The translations under genes and the position numbers were made by a program. The notes beneath the pieces are model-generated. The model worked only from the letters and a program-made list of their open reading frames with translations. It made no database searches and was not told the origin of the DNA. From assembly GCA_030141605.1 (NCBI GenBank), contig JAQGDQ010000026.1, positions 1,004,001-1,062,500 of the forward strand: a stretch of 58,500 nt of DNA, in the 5' to 3' direction. Of the stretch, positions 17,255 to 29,100 are shown piece by piece. Every line of letters starts with the position of its first letter. Position 1 is the stretch's first letter. This stretch comes from Tubiluchus corallicola. Taxonomy: Eukaryota > Priapulida > Priapulimorpha > Priapulimorphida > Tubiluchidae.

Positions 17255-17746
17255 TTAAAACTGTGGGCTCTTTGAATAAGATTAGAAGTAACCCAGCAAA
17301 TCCCTGTTTGCTTTACAAATGGATGTGATTGTAAATATTGAACCGTAAAATAGAAGATAGGTCGCCTCGAAGAACGTACATCCAGTGTTAGAAGACGATC
17401 GATTTTGAATTATTTTCATTAATATTATATTATTATTAATCATTTAATTACCGTTCTAAAGCTGTGCAAATACAATATATTTCGAGACAACTGATCAGAG
17501 ATTATAACTTGGGGATACGTATAAACAAATTTAATCAAGTTTTAGACTAGACGCCTACGTTCAGACCGTCCTGTCCATAAACACCGTCTTTACCGCCAAC
17601 CATCATCATCATCATATTCCCATTACGTGTATTGTAGACATTATATATTGCTGTGTTTACCTATCTTAATGGCAGATTTCTTTTATTTTAGAGTTCTGTG
17701 TGCCCAATATCTTACCGCCAACCAAATCATTATAGCAATAAGCACA
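17255..17746. other. Intergenic DNA, no gene seen
   Basis: AT-rich single-copy-looking sequence with a short CATCATCAT run at about 17601-17614. A pyrimidine-rich TTTTATTTTAG acceptor-like site lies near 17691, before the candidate exon at 17747. Confidence 0.4.
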
Positions 17747-17876
17747 ATGGCGACAATCTTTGGATGTTCTTCACTCGTCCAAACCGCACGCCGGAAAGTT
17801 GACGGATATTGTCAACGACTTAGCCACTGCAAGGAGGTTTTATATACCGAGTTTCTTGAGCTACTGGATTATTGCG
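17747..17876 (+). other. Candidate first coding exon cut off by a MITE
   Basis: ATG in a good context (CACAATGG) opens a frame MATIFGCSSLVQTARRKV, then YCQRLSHCKEVLYTEF, up to a GCG|GTGAGC donor-like site at 17876. The tract is less AT-rich than its surroundings. The donor-like GTGAGC belongs to the terminal repeat of the MITE that starts there. No downstream partner exon was found. It may be an exon remnant or chance. Confidence 0.2.
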
Positions 17877-18248
17877 GTGAGCATCGAACGTTCGAATTCG
17901 ATTCTAACCTATAATTATAAATTCGAATATGTCAGCACTTCAACCACATACGTTCCTTATTATTAAAACATTTGAAACTTCATGCAATTAACACATTTAG
18001 TTGTGATTTTTCTGCACAATTTTTAAATAAATTATTAGTGATTTCACTGCATAACAAAACTGAATAATATGCAGATTCTCTGTAAGACCACTTTCTACTG
18101 GCGTTCGACAACTTGTTCGAAAATTTTTCAAACAGAGTTTAAATTCGAACTCGAAACATTGAGATTCAGTTCAATTCAAGTTTAAACCACAATTCAAGTC
18201 ACAAAATCACTTCGATTCTAATTCATTTTTTGGTAGAGAATGCTCAGC
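17876..18248. mobile_element. hAT-like MITE, copy 1
   Basis: Starts GGTGAGCATCGAACG and ends GAATGCTCAGCC. The inside shares order and text with the copies at 20051 and 57502: CAGCACTTCAACCACATACG, a TTAGTTGTGATTT block, then TTCGAA-rich sequence and TTTTTGGTAGAGAATGCTC. TGAGCAT/ATGCTCA ends suggest a non-autonomous hAT element. No coding capacity. Confidence 0.7.
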
Positions 18249-18989
18249 CATGCAGTGGCTAGTAATTAGTCAAGTCTAGCACATAAAGTCAGAGTGGTCT
18301 AACCTAGACTAGACTATCCAATTCCTTTTTTTCTTTACTGTAGAAAACAAGTTAAAAAAGCTTCTTGAGTTTCTAATAATTGAAATTTTCTGCTAACCAA
18401 ATGTAGACGGCACTGATGATGACAGCATATAAAGCTTATGTTAGGCTCTTATTAGAATATAATACTCAAGGTTAGAGTTTTTACCAATGGATCCTTACTG
18501 ATTTTTTGCTGCAACATTTGCTTGTTGATGCAACATTATTTTCTAGACGTTCATTAATTCATTGTAATCTAAAATGCATGAACTATGTAGATGAATAATA
18601 ATATTAAAATTTCCGGTCGTTGGAAGAACAACACATTATTTTTTTATTTGAAGGTGTCATATAAAATCTATCATACTGCTTTGTTGATTCGCAGTTTGCT
18701 GTCTTTTCTGCTTGCACCCCATTCCAGTAAATAAGTCAGTATTTTCTTTTTATTGTAAAGTCAACCACCCTGTTTGATAGGCTATGATTGGTGGAGGTGA
18801 GTAATTAAGTGCGGAATTGACAGGAGCGATTGCCTTACAAAGTACATTTGAATTTACTTAAGAAACATTATTTAAGTTATATATAAGCTTGAGGTAATTA
18901 TGCTTAAAATTTTGCAAAATTGGATATTATAAAATTAGAAAATTATATATCAGTGGATTTGGTGTGGTGTAATATAATGTATATATTAT

Positions 18990-18995
18990 AATGTA

Positions 18996-19025
<30 letters not shown>
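18990..19025. repeat. (TA)n microsatellite
   Basis: Nearly pure TA run in the intergenic transposon-rich region. Confidence 0.9.
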
Positions 19026-19026
<1 letters not shown>

Positions 19027-19255
19027 CTTGCATACACATATATACACATAACTGTGTACTCATATAAATATATAATCATGTACGTGCTATACACCCAAGT
19101 ATAATATGCACAGTACTGTGATTTAAGGGAAAGAGGAAAACACACTTCTATAATTTTCGATTATATGACACTGCTGCATATGACATGGCATGAATCGACT
19201 ATAAAGATTATATAAGAATGACACATGGGATCCATATACAAACATATATACAAGC

Positions 19256-19288
<33 letters not shown>

Positions 19289-19340
19289 GTATATATGTAT
19301 GTATGTATATATGTCTATATATATATGAGAAACAAGATGT
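19256..19340. repeat. (TA)n/(TATG)n microsatellite
   Basis: A TA run grading into TATG units, directly left of the LINE fragment at 19343. Confidence 0.85.
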
Positions 19341-19342
19341 TC

Positions 19343-19546
19343 TTAAGACCAGAGATTTGATTTTAATTTCATGAGAAATGGATTTCCAAAACATGGGAGT
19401 TGATACTTGAGAGAACTTTGGGAACTGAAGGAAGTATTGTCTGCACGCAATCTCGTGTCAAGGTTAGTACAGCTTGGTATGTCATTAATGTATAATAAAA
19501 ATAGTAAGGGGCCCAGGGAAGAGCCTTTTGATTTAGTTAGCCTCAT
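19343..19546 (-). pseudogene. Non-LTR retrotransposon reverse-transcriptase fragment
   Basis: The minus-strand translation contains GSSLGPLLFLLYINDIPS followed by CTNLDTRLRADNTSFSS. This is the GxxLGPLLFxxYINDLP block of LINE reverse transcriptases, followed by the catalytic (F/Y)ADD region. Here that motif reads RADN, so the active site is lost. Only about 50 residues of the domain remain. A dead, 5' and 3' truncated copy; the clade cannot be fixed from so little. Confidence 0.8.
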
Positions 19547-20050
19547 AACAGTGAATGGTCTTCCTAATATTCTGGATTAAGAAGACATAAGGATAGTTTC
19601 AAAACTTTCACCAAGATTTTCCAACTCGAATTCGATCTAAAAAACTTGTTTGCTCGAACAAATTCAAATACATTCTAACTGGAAAATTTGATTATCACCC
19701 TGTGTTCTTTATCAGGAAGCAATTTGAATCGAATTGAATTTGTGGCTTTCGAGCGCGAATCAAACCAAATTTTGAGGCTTTGATTCCGTATCAACTTCGA
19801 CTTCAGTTGTAGATATTTTTAAATAGATCTTTGAGTAATTAATAAAAAGCAGTCTCACACAGATCCTGCACATTACATTACTTGAATCTATTCTGCATTT
19901 AAAACCTTAATTCATTTGAAAATTGTGTGCAGAAATTAATGCTAAATTGCTGCTTCAAACGTTTTCAAAGTACAAACCTAGCTGACGCTACTCATAGTAC
20001 AAAGAACACAATGATACTTTCATATCATTTGCGCCACCACCTATATACTA

Positions 20051-20406
20051 GGGTCCAGCATCACATGTTTTTAGTTCGAATCTAAAATAAAATTTTCGAG
20101 TAATTCAGCACTTCAGCCGCATACATTCCTTGTCATTAAAACGTTTGAACCTTCATGTAATTAGGACAGTTTAGCTGTGATTTATGTGTACTTTTTTTAA
20201 ATATATTATTGGTGATTTTATAGCAGAACAAAATTGAATAATATGCTTAATTTCTGTAAGATCGATTTTTATTGACCTTTCGAAAATTTATTCAAAATCT
20301 TTCAAACAAAATACGAATTCGATTCGAAATATTGAAATTCGATTCGAATTCAATAGTTACAAATTCGATTCAATTCGAATTCGCTTTCTGGTAGAGAATG
20401 CTTAGC
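20051..20406. mobile_element. hAT-like MITE, copy 2
   Basis: The left end is eroded (GGGTCCAGCATC) and the right end reads CTTTCTGGTAGAGAATGCTT. Internal order is the same as in the copies at 17876 and 57502, including AATTCAGCACTTCAGCCGCA and clusters of ATTCGATTCGAA. No coding capacity. Confidence 0.7.
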
Positions 20407-20676
20407 CTTACTATATATTAGAATATTCAACATAAAATAAAGCATCCAGAGCAGATTCGAGCTGTAAGTAAGTAAATTTTAATGATAAATATCGTATGTA
20501 GTTGAAGACCTTAGTTATTCAAATGCATAATTTTAAGTTCGGCTCTCACTCACGAAGCTCAAAACTTGTGGAAAAGTGCCAAAGAACCGCAACCGCAACA
20601 AAGCTGGTCGTACTAATTGCACTTTACTTGGCAATGTATTTCGTATATCACGAAACTCACGCTCGCAAAAACAGTT

Positions 20677-21589
20677 GTTGGGAGCCGTTTGGTCCACTGC
20701 GCCAAGTAGACCAATTGGTCTACTTGGGCTGCCCAAGTAGGACACTAGAGACAGGTCGTGAATTCAGTCGTTAAGTGTACTGACACCGTCCGTTGTGCTT
20801 GTTTATGTAATAATAATAATTAAAAACGTTAATACACGTTGAATAATTTATTATACATCTAATAAAATAAAAGAATTTCATTCTGAGCTGGTAGAACGGA
20901 CTATATTAAATTTGGTTTCGATATTAATGTTGTTGAAGTGAAAAAACCCCACTTTTTTTGCGAATTCAACATTTGTTTAAGGTATATCATTTTTGATTTT
21001 GTCTCACTTCACAAACAGGTGATCCGTTTCACTACCCCTTGGGCAAATAATTGTTTTCTTATAAGTAAACGTTCTAGCGATCTATATGTCCTACATGGGC
21101 TAGCGAGCCATGTAGGACAGTGCCCTACATGTTACAATACTACTGATAATATTAAAACTAATTATCCTTGCTTTTCTTAAATGTTAAAAATTATTTTTTG
21201 GTGTTGTGAAGGCTTAGTAGCAGCTGTCTCATTTTTAAATTTGCAATTATTTCTGTAATAACTGTGTGCAGAATTTCTCTCTTTAAAGAATTAGATACTA
21301 GGTTTAATGTTATGATATATTAATGGAGTTAATTATAATGATGAAATTATTGTAAGAAATGCATTTGTAAATTGCCAAGGAATATCCATTTCTAAAAGAA
21401 ATTTTGTTTTATGCTTTATTATGTCATAACAATACTTATAAACAATGGTAATATAAACTGGAAACAAGTTTTGCCAGAGCAAGTTTCTCGACAAAAATCG
21501 CTAGTGTCCTACTTGGGCTGCCCATGTAGGACACTACTTTTAGCGCATCAAGTGGTCTACTTGGCGCAGTGGTCCAAACGGCTCCCAAC
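20677..21589. mobile_element. 913-bp inverted-repeat element with palindrome clusters
   Basis: The ends are GTTGGGAGCCGTTTGG on the left and the complement of GTTGGGAGCCGTTTGGACC on the right; similarity continues through CACTGCGCCAAGTAGACCA for about 70 bp. The left end contains a perfect 26-bp palindrome at 20702-20727 (CCAAGTAGACC / GGTCTACTTGG) overlapping CTACTTGGGC / GCCCAAGTAG at 20720-20740. Related palindromes made of the same words lie in the centre (about 21088-21134) and at the right end (about 21506-21532). No transposase frame and no convincing target-site duplication. It resembles a foldback-type non-autonomous element. Confidence 0.75.
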
Positions 21590-22975
21590 ATCAGTGTATA
21601 TTTTTTAATTTTTTGGTTGAAAGTAATACGTTACAATAAAGTGATAAATCTTCTAATAAATGGCACTTATTGTCAGCTAGTCATTCGGTCTCTGCCATCT
21701 TTCTCGGTCAGTTACACGATAGTTCTATAAATTAAATATTATAATAGTACAAGACATTAGGACATTCAAGACTAAAGTATGATGCAAATTTTTGTACTAC
21801 TACTAGTACGATTAACGAGCACGCTTAGCGAAAATATTGCCTTTACTTGTTTTAGTTTTTACGTAAAATCCCACAATATAATTGAACTTTTCGAGAACAC
21901 GCTCTAACTTTTTTTTAGAACACGCTTGTTCTCTTCAGATAATTATATACGTGATTTATTTACATAAATTGTGAACGTATATTTATATAATATCGCTAGC
22001 AAGTATATAATTTCAATAAATGTAATGAACAATCTAATGTAGTAAATTACATTATAGTGTTAAGACTGTGTAGTTATGTTGTTACTGTATTCTAAAGAGG
22101 AAAGGAAGCACTTTTTCAAAATGTCATTGTTTACAACTGTTCAATGTTTTTTTTATAAATATATTGTAAGCTTGTATGCTTCTTGACATTAAGAATTTTG
22201 TAGTAGCTTAAACAGTGTTTTTTGTGATAGATCTGCATGATCTGACCTAATTGGAATGACTGTTGTTTACAGTTTCTCTTTTTGAGTTTTGTAGGCAGCT
22301 TGGATAACCTTCACATATCAAGTTCGATGTTTTTAAATTGCTTAATGATTAGGTCATGAGCTGTTAAAAGCCTATGCTTGAACTTATAGGGAAAAACAAA
22401 TTTTAAAATTAGTTTCGTGTAAAATGTAACTACTTTGGTGCCTTTGCTTTTTGGGTAGGCCTAGTTCTTTCCAATAATTTTCTATTATTTTGCACATGCC
22501 TTTCCACCACCATACCAAAAGCCCTAGTATAATAAAATAACATTCGGACACAATTCTGTCTTAATCTGAGAGACTAATCTAAATTGTAAACTACGCACTT
22601 TCTCAGTGTGTTTTACAAATCAGTTTATGGTCATTTGATAGTAATTGTGTTAGCTGCTTATATTATTAATAATTTAATGAGATTTAATAACTTCTATTTA
22701 GTTGGCTTTGAGATTAACTGTTAACATGTAGATACCCAAACGCTTATCTTAAACTTATCACAATTTACTTATGATCAATTTACTTATGGTAACAAATTAT
22801 ACCTGCAGTCTTGCACCTGAGGCTCCTTTATTAAATTGGTGTGCTTTATCAAAGAACCAAGATTTTATTGGAGTTGTCAAATGACTGATAAATACCAGTT
22901 TTAGTTTTGGAAAAGTGTTTGCGTTTTGTATCTGTTTTATATTTACATACATGTATTGCTTTCTTATTGTTGCAG
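21590..22975. other. Intergenic DNA upstream of gene A
   Basis: AT-rich, with no open frame worth calling. It ends at a pyrimidine-rich AG acceptor (22975), so part of it is probably the intron that follows an untranslated first exon of gene A. The transcription start was not found. Confidence 0.5.
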
Positions 22976-22978
22976 GAG

Positions 22979-23053
22979 ATGCTCTTGTTTAACCTTAGTG
23001 ATGATAGGTGCAGTGGGCCAGAGAAGCCTCTTGATTTCAGCAACTTTGAATGA
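22979..23053 (+). CDS. Upstream ORF (24 codons) in the gene A leader, or end of another exon
   Basis: After the acceptor at 22975 the exon opens with GAGATG. The ATG starts MLLFNLSDDRCSGPEKPL, then DFSNFE and a TGA. It ends 90 bp before the gene A start and is out of competition with it only by reinitiation. The frame is also open from the first base of the exon, so it could instead be the tail of a coding exon of an upstream gene. No homologue is recognised. Confidence 0.3.
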   Translation: MLLFNLSDDRCSGPEKPLDFSNFE

Positions 23054-23143
23054 AGCCTGACACGACAGCTATGTCGATTACAGAGTGCATTCAAATGATA
23101 ATATCATTAAAATATCGCCAAAATATTTTCAAAGAACTAAGAC

Positions 23144-26100
23144 ATGGTTGGACATGTTAAGCTGAAGCGTGTACTTCTGATATTGCTTGTAGCCTTAGTG
23201 TTTTATTTAATACGTAGTTATGAAAATGATCCACTAATGTTTGTTGAGGGTGGAGAAAAGGATGCTTTAGCCAAGGAGCTCTTGCTAGCAAGAAAAAATA
23301 ATTCCATAATTAATTTTTCGCAACAGTCACCTTGTAAACTATATCCGTCTACTGTAGGTAAGTATGGAAGTAATCTACGACTGACTGGCTAAGTTAATTT
23401 ATCAAAACTGTTATAATATTTGCTAAATAAATTTTATGTTAAATGTAAGCTTAAGCATTGAGTATTACTACAACTCATAATTGAATAAACCTGGCCTGTC
23501 TGCCATCAAACTTCCCGCATACTATTTATTAATTTTAGGCTAAACAGGCAATCTTAATAGGATAATTTTTCATTCAATTACACAGCTGATTTTAATTATT
23601 AAAGCCTGTTCAGTATTTTGTGCAGTAGCTTTGTCAGATTAATCATTGTCTACATGCCACCTAAACTTTGTTCAACTTTCTTTAGTGGGTGTAAGAAAAG
23701 TTTATCCGCATGGATTTCTGTCATTACGGGATGTTCGAAACGCAAATCCACATGTTCATTTTGGTGGTAAATGGAAACCGACATCTTGTTTTGCTCGACA
23801 AAAGGTTTCATTTGTTGTATTTTTTAATGTAGGTTACAGTAAATAAGGTGGTTAGTTATTTTTCTTTTTGTCTTGCATTGTGTTGACCAGTTTGTTATTA
23901 AAGGGGGAATATCATGAAAATCAAGTTAAACTTATTTTATAGTTGCCTTCTCCCTGGACTTCTTGGCAAAATTTTTTTAGCAGTACATTACCTGAGTAAT
24001 TAACTTTTTTTATATCTTGTGGGAAACGCCATGGAGCTGCATTTACGCCTCTTCCGGTGAAAAAATTTAACTAGCGCAGCTCTGCTGGTGACGTAGCAGA
24101 GTGTACTTGCAGCTTGTTGTGATACTGTCATACCCAACTGTGCTAAAAATAAAGCTGTTATTACTACATTACCGTATTTGACCTTGAGTCGGATAGGTAG
24201 TCAGCTGATAGAAACAATTGTCGTTGCGCTCATTCACACGTTTTCATCAAATTCTGCAAAGACGATATATTTTACTACCGCCGAAAGTTATAGGTCCATT
24301 GTAGATAGATGGTAAACAATCATTGTGCAAGACCTACGGCATATTGTGAAAATTCTTGTAGCATTAATTGAAAACACTGTCTGCAATACAAGCTACAAAA
24401 GTGTGGGTCTTGGTAATAAATATTTTTTTCTTGTAAAACAAGTCCCATAAAATAACTTCATTCTGTTAGAAAAATTAATGAATTTGCGAACACAGAAACT
24501 CACTGAAGCATAATTATAATGTTAGTGTGACAATTTTTAGCGACAGCTTCATTTTATCAGCCTTGACAAAAAATATGTGAACCACATGGACACAGAGACT
24601 ATAACATATTAGTTGTAGAATTAGTGATTAAACATAATGAACATTTTTAACTTTGTTTCAGTCAATAAAATCAGTAAAACTTTTAATATCAACCAGAACT
24701 TTAACTGTTGTTTGTTAGCTTTTGTTTTTACATGATAACAACATGTTGTGTTCATTTTTACAGAGTAGTATTATTAAAATATTAGGATTAAATAAAATTC
24801 TTGTGGTCAGTTGGACTGAAATAAAACTTAATGATAATAATACATTTGTTATTAACATATTATTATCCACTTTTTACAAAATAAAAAAGTAACCGTATAA
24901 TGTGGTTCGATGACAAAATAATTATTTATTGTGTTATTTAAAGCAAGGTTATTCTGACACTCATTCTATTACAAAGTTGAAAAAAGTATATATAGTATAA
25001 AATAATTTAGTACAATGCTCTTTCTGCTACACAAATTACCAGATATAGTGAGCTCATTGTTTATGGTGTAACGATTAACAATTTACAGTTGTCAATTTAC
25101 GATTTACAGTGTCTTTTTCTTTAGTTAATATTCAAAATTCAGGCAGAGAAAACATCATAAATAAAATTTTAGCGCAAAAAATTGCATTACGTAATGTGAT
25201 TATGTGATTTTTTTTATTGAAATGGATACAAATCTCGAGGTGACTAAACTGCATCGATAAACAATGCACTTGGGCTTAAAATGAAACAAATCAACACTAC
25301 CAAAAACTGCATCTGACTAAATCTGTGCGAAGTGTAAGCACTGTATTTTTACACTAGAGGTCATAATGTTCTAAACTCGCGTTTCAAAGCAAACAGTCGA
25401 TAAATTATCACACATAGATCAAGTGATGGCAGTTTGTAGGCATGAATCCAGCTTTTTTAGATTGTGCTTTCATTGCTTCAATAATTTTCTGTTGCTCATT
25501 AGAAACAAAGTTAAAGTTTTTATATTTTGGCTTCGTATTATGACACTTTCCTTCTGACTGCTGCATCGATCGGCCCGTTTAAATTGCTGAATCCTAGTGT
25601 AACACGTTCCACGGCTGTTTTTCAATAAGAACAATCACGATGACCGAAACCAAGCAAATCAAGCATTCAATCCGCAATAGGCTAATCTTTAGCGATACCG
25701 TCATAAGGTATAATCTACGAAAAAAGTACTGTATGCTGACGCTGCTTGCTGGTGCAAACGAATACTCAAACAGTGCGTACAGCGTAGGCATTCTCCCTTT
25801 ATGATTTATACCAAGTTTCATTTGTAATACTCCAATTTTTGCCACTAGATGTGCAGGTGCAGGTCCATGCTTAATGGCGGCATAGTCAAATGTTCGTTTT
25901 GTATACAATTTTATCCGCACTTTTGCCAAGGATTCTTAAACATGAAATTTTCGTGAAGAATGAGGTACCTATTTGTATTCGGAATGTAGTCGCAAGTTAT
26001 TCAAGCTCAACTTGGTGATATTCCCCCTTTAAGATCTTCAGAATGTTGAAGCTGCAAGAAATTTGTGTCGTTATCTTTTTCATTTAACTATAAAATCTAA

Positions 26101-29100
26101 TTTTATGTGCATGTATGTGGATAATTAGTAGTAAAGGTTTGAGGTTCATTGTAATCAGACTTTCACCTTGCCCCAGCATTAATTGAAAAAAAACAGTGTT
26201 CATGTGTGAGTTAGGACATTATAGCAGAATTACTTGTAACGCATTGAAGTACTGTAACTGCTGATTATTACTTGACTTTCTGTAGTGGCATCTTGTGGAT
26301 TTACTGAAGTTCTTGTTTCACTACAGCATAGGGCAAAAAATGCCAATATTATTTAATAATTACCTAGTAAAAATAGTCGATAACTAGTAAAACTCCAACT
26401 GTCAGAAACGACATATAGATTATTGTATCCTTCAGTTTTTTGTTCCTCGTATCTTAGTTTTTAAGAGGGAATTCACATTATTTCAGCATATTGGGCAATA
26501 ACTGATTTTTTTTAACTGTCTTCGTGTTGTCACTTTCTTTAAGCAGAGTAAACAAATCTGTTTGCATTAGTTGTTGTACCTACCTATAAAGAAAGAGGTA
26601 AGGTGATAACTTAATTCCTTCATTTCTTTAGGTGGCAGTAATCATACCATACAGGGATAGATGGCAGCACTTGTGTTTATTGCTCAAATATTTGCATACT
26701 ATCATGATGAATCAGCAACTTGACTATCAAGTTATTGTGGTGGAGCAGGTAAATTTTCTGTTTCAGTGCATGTAGATTTGAATACCTTGACATTTCATGG
26801 AATAAAAATATCAAAATAAAAAGTAAAAAAAAAATCATTGATTTACAAAATTGCAGAATTTGGACAGGATCTATAATTTATAGAGCTACTTTAAGGTTAA
26901 TTTATAAATTTGCTTTTGTTGTTATAGCTTTATCAACTAACGATAGAAAGATTATCTGGCCAGATTTGGATTCGTATGTTAACCAACTCGAATCATCTTC
27001 GAAACTGAAATTGCTCAACTCCAGAAAAGCAATATGTGTGAAATTTCTTCTGTCCGTTATGCATTTTTTCAATCAATTTTTCAATTTTTTTGTTATAAAA
27101 GTATATTTGGAGCATTACTTCTTTAGATAATTCTCAGGTAAGCTAGGTGGTGAGCAGACTCAAGATTGTTAAAATTCAGGTCTGAGAGTCCTATTTTGTG
27201 GCCTTTGAACAGTTTTGTTTTTGCAGGCAGGTACAAAGGCTTTCAATAAAGGTCGAATCATGAACGTTGCATTTGACGAGAGCTTAAAGTTGGAAAAGTT
27301 CGACTGTTTTGTCTTTCATGATGTCGACTTAATTCCTGAGAATGATTACAACTTATACTCTTGTGGTGAACAGCCAAAGCATCTTTCTCCTGCTGTGGAT
27401 GAAATGAGATACACGTTTGTATTAAATTATTTGCTAAGCATTCATTTGAAAAGACAACATTTGGTAGCTAGATGGGTTTTATATTTCATCCTACTAGCAG
27501 AATATTTTTTCTGTATTTATGTTGTTACTGGATGCCATTGCATTTTCTCATGACAATCTAATATCGTGTTTAGTGGTGTCATTTCCACGATAGACCTCAA
27601 TGCACGGGCTACCAACTTGAATGTAATCGCTTGCCAATTAGGTGACATTCGTCATGTAATCCATACAGACCTCAATGTAATCCGATGCAGCGTTAATGAC
27701 TTTCTACTCTATCACCTTCCTACTGCCTCTTCAACCTGAAGGCGGAATGCTTTTTGACAGACAACTCCTTTGAGCTGTCAATGTTTTACCGGAACGAAAC
27801 AAATTTCGAACTGCAACAGCACAAAGTCGTGGACTTCAGAGTTTCAATCATGTCGCTTCGTCTCTGGCATCAATTAGCATACTGAACTTTGTTCTGCTCA
27901 AGAATTTCCTTAAAATGCCAACTATCGACATTGCACTACACAAACTGAAGACAGCTGTTACACACTAAAAGCAACTCTTACTCACCGATGACATACTTTA
28001 CACATGTTAATACTGACTTTACAGAACATAGAGCAGGGACACTGGTGACATCTCATTATTACTGGTGTCATCATCACCATACTCGTTGAACTGATCTACT
28101 TCAACCACAAACCAAACTTTATGCTCCACATTTCCGGATGCATGGTAGCTACACGACACGATGCCCACAAACCTCTTCACCACGTCAACCCTTCACCACT
28201 TGCTCCACAACCACGTTAGACCCACTTGCAACCATGGAGTCAAAACCACTCTTCAGCCTTCCTCCACGGAGCACCTCCCTCGTTGATACCTCAAGTACTT
28301 CTGTCAATTAAAATGCAAATTGTTTATTGTCTTTAACTGCATTTGGGCCTAGAGATCTGGAGCGTGTTACTCATCCTTAGTGCTGGATCAATGTGCTATC
28401 AATATAAGGAAACCTATGAATTGTATATCATGGTTCCAGAAGCAGTTTAAACCATATTGGATTAGTATACCCTATGAAATATTGATAACATACTGACACA
28501 ATGTGTAATATTATTGATGCGTACAACTTAGTTAGTATCATGCCTCTCCATTTCAGTGTGTTTAATGTGTAAACCTTTTGCACTTCTTCACCATGGGGAA
28601 GAAAGGAGAGAGAGCCTAACCATATATGAACCATTTATATAAGCAGTTCTATATTGGTTACTTATATAGATGGATATGTACCAGCAACTTATTATTAACC
28701 AACTGTTATCTTTTGTATTGTCTTTTGTAGATTTAGTCATATGCCAATGATTATTTTTAATTTCAATTTCATTAATTTTAATTTCAATTATCTTGCAATT
28801 CAATTGTCACTTAATCTTTTGACTCATCGTATCTATGCAACATCATCATGTAACGGTCAGCATGTACCAGGATGCACTTGTCTTGTCTGCTGGATGCAGT
28901 GCTGTCTCACAGGATGGTCCGAGGCTTAATGTGGGATTAAGTGTAACTGGACACCATTCCATTTTCTCATAACAATCCTTAGCTTCTCATAACAACGACG
29001 TTAATAACATCCTGGTAATCAACCTCTAACCATACTGTGAGTCAGAACCTCAGTATGGCTCCTGGCGCCGACAAGCACAGTTCATTAGTGAATATTAGTC

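Larger units (their letters stand above)
18249..20050. other. Intergenic DNA with TA microsatellites and a LINE relic
   Basis: No gene. It holds (TA)n tracts at about 18990-19025 and 19256-19340, the reverse-transcriptase fragment at 19343-19546, and TTCGAA-rich debris at about 19615-19800 that resembles the hAT-like MITE family but lacks clear ends. Confidence 0.6.

Noticed and set aside
25594-25929. 111-residue minus-strand frame in gene A intron 2
   Set aside because: Lies inside the TTAA transposon and shows no recognised transposase or THAP motif; not called as a gene.
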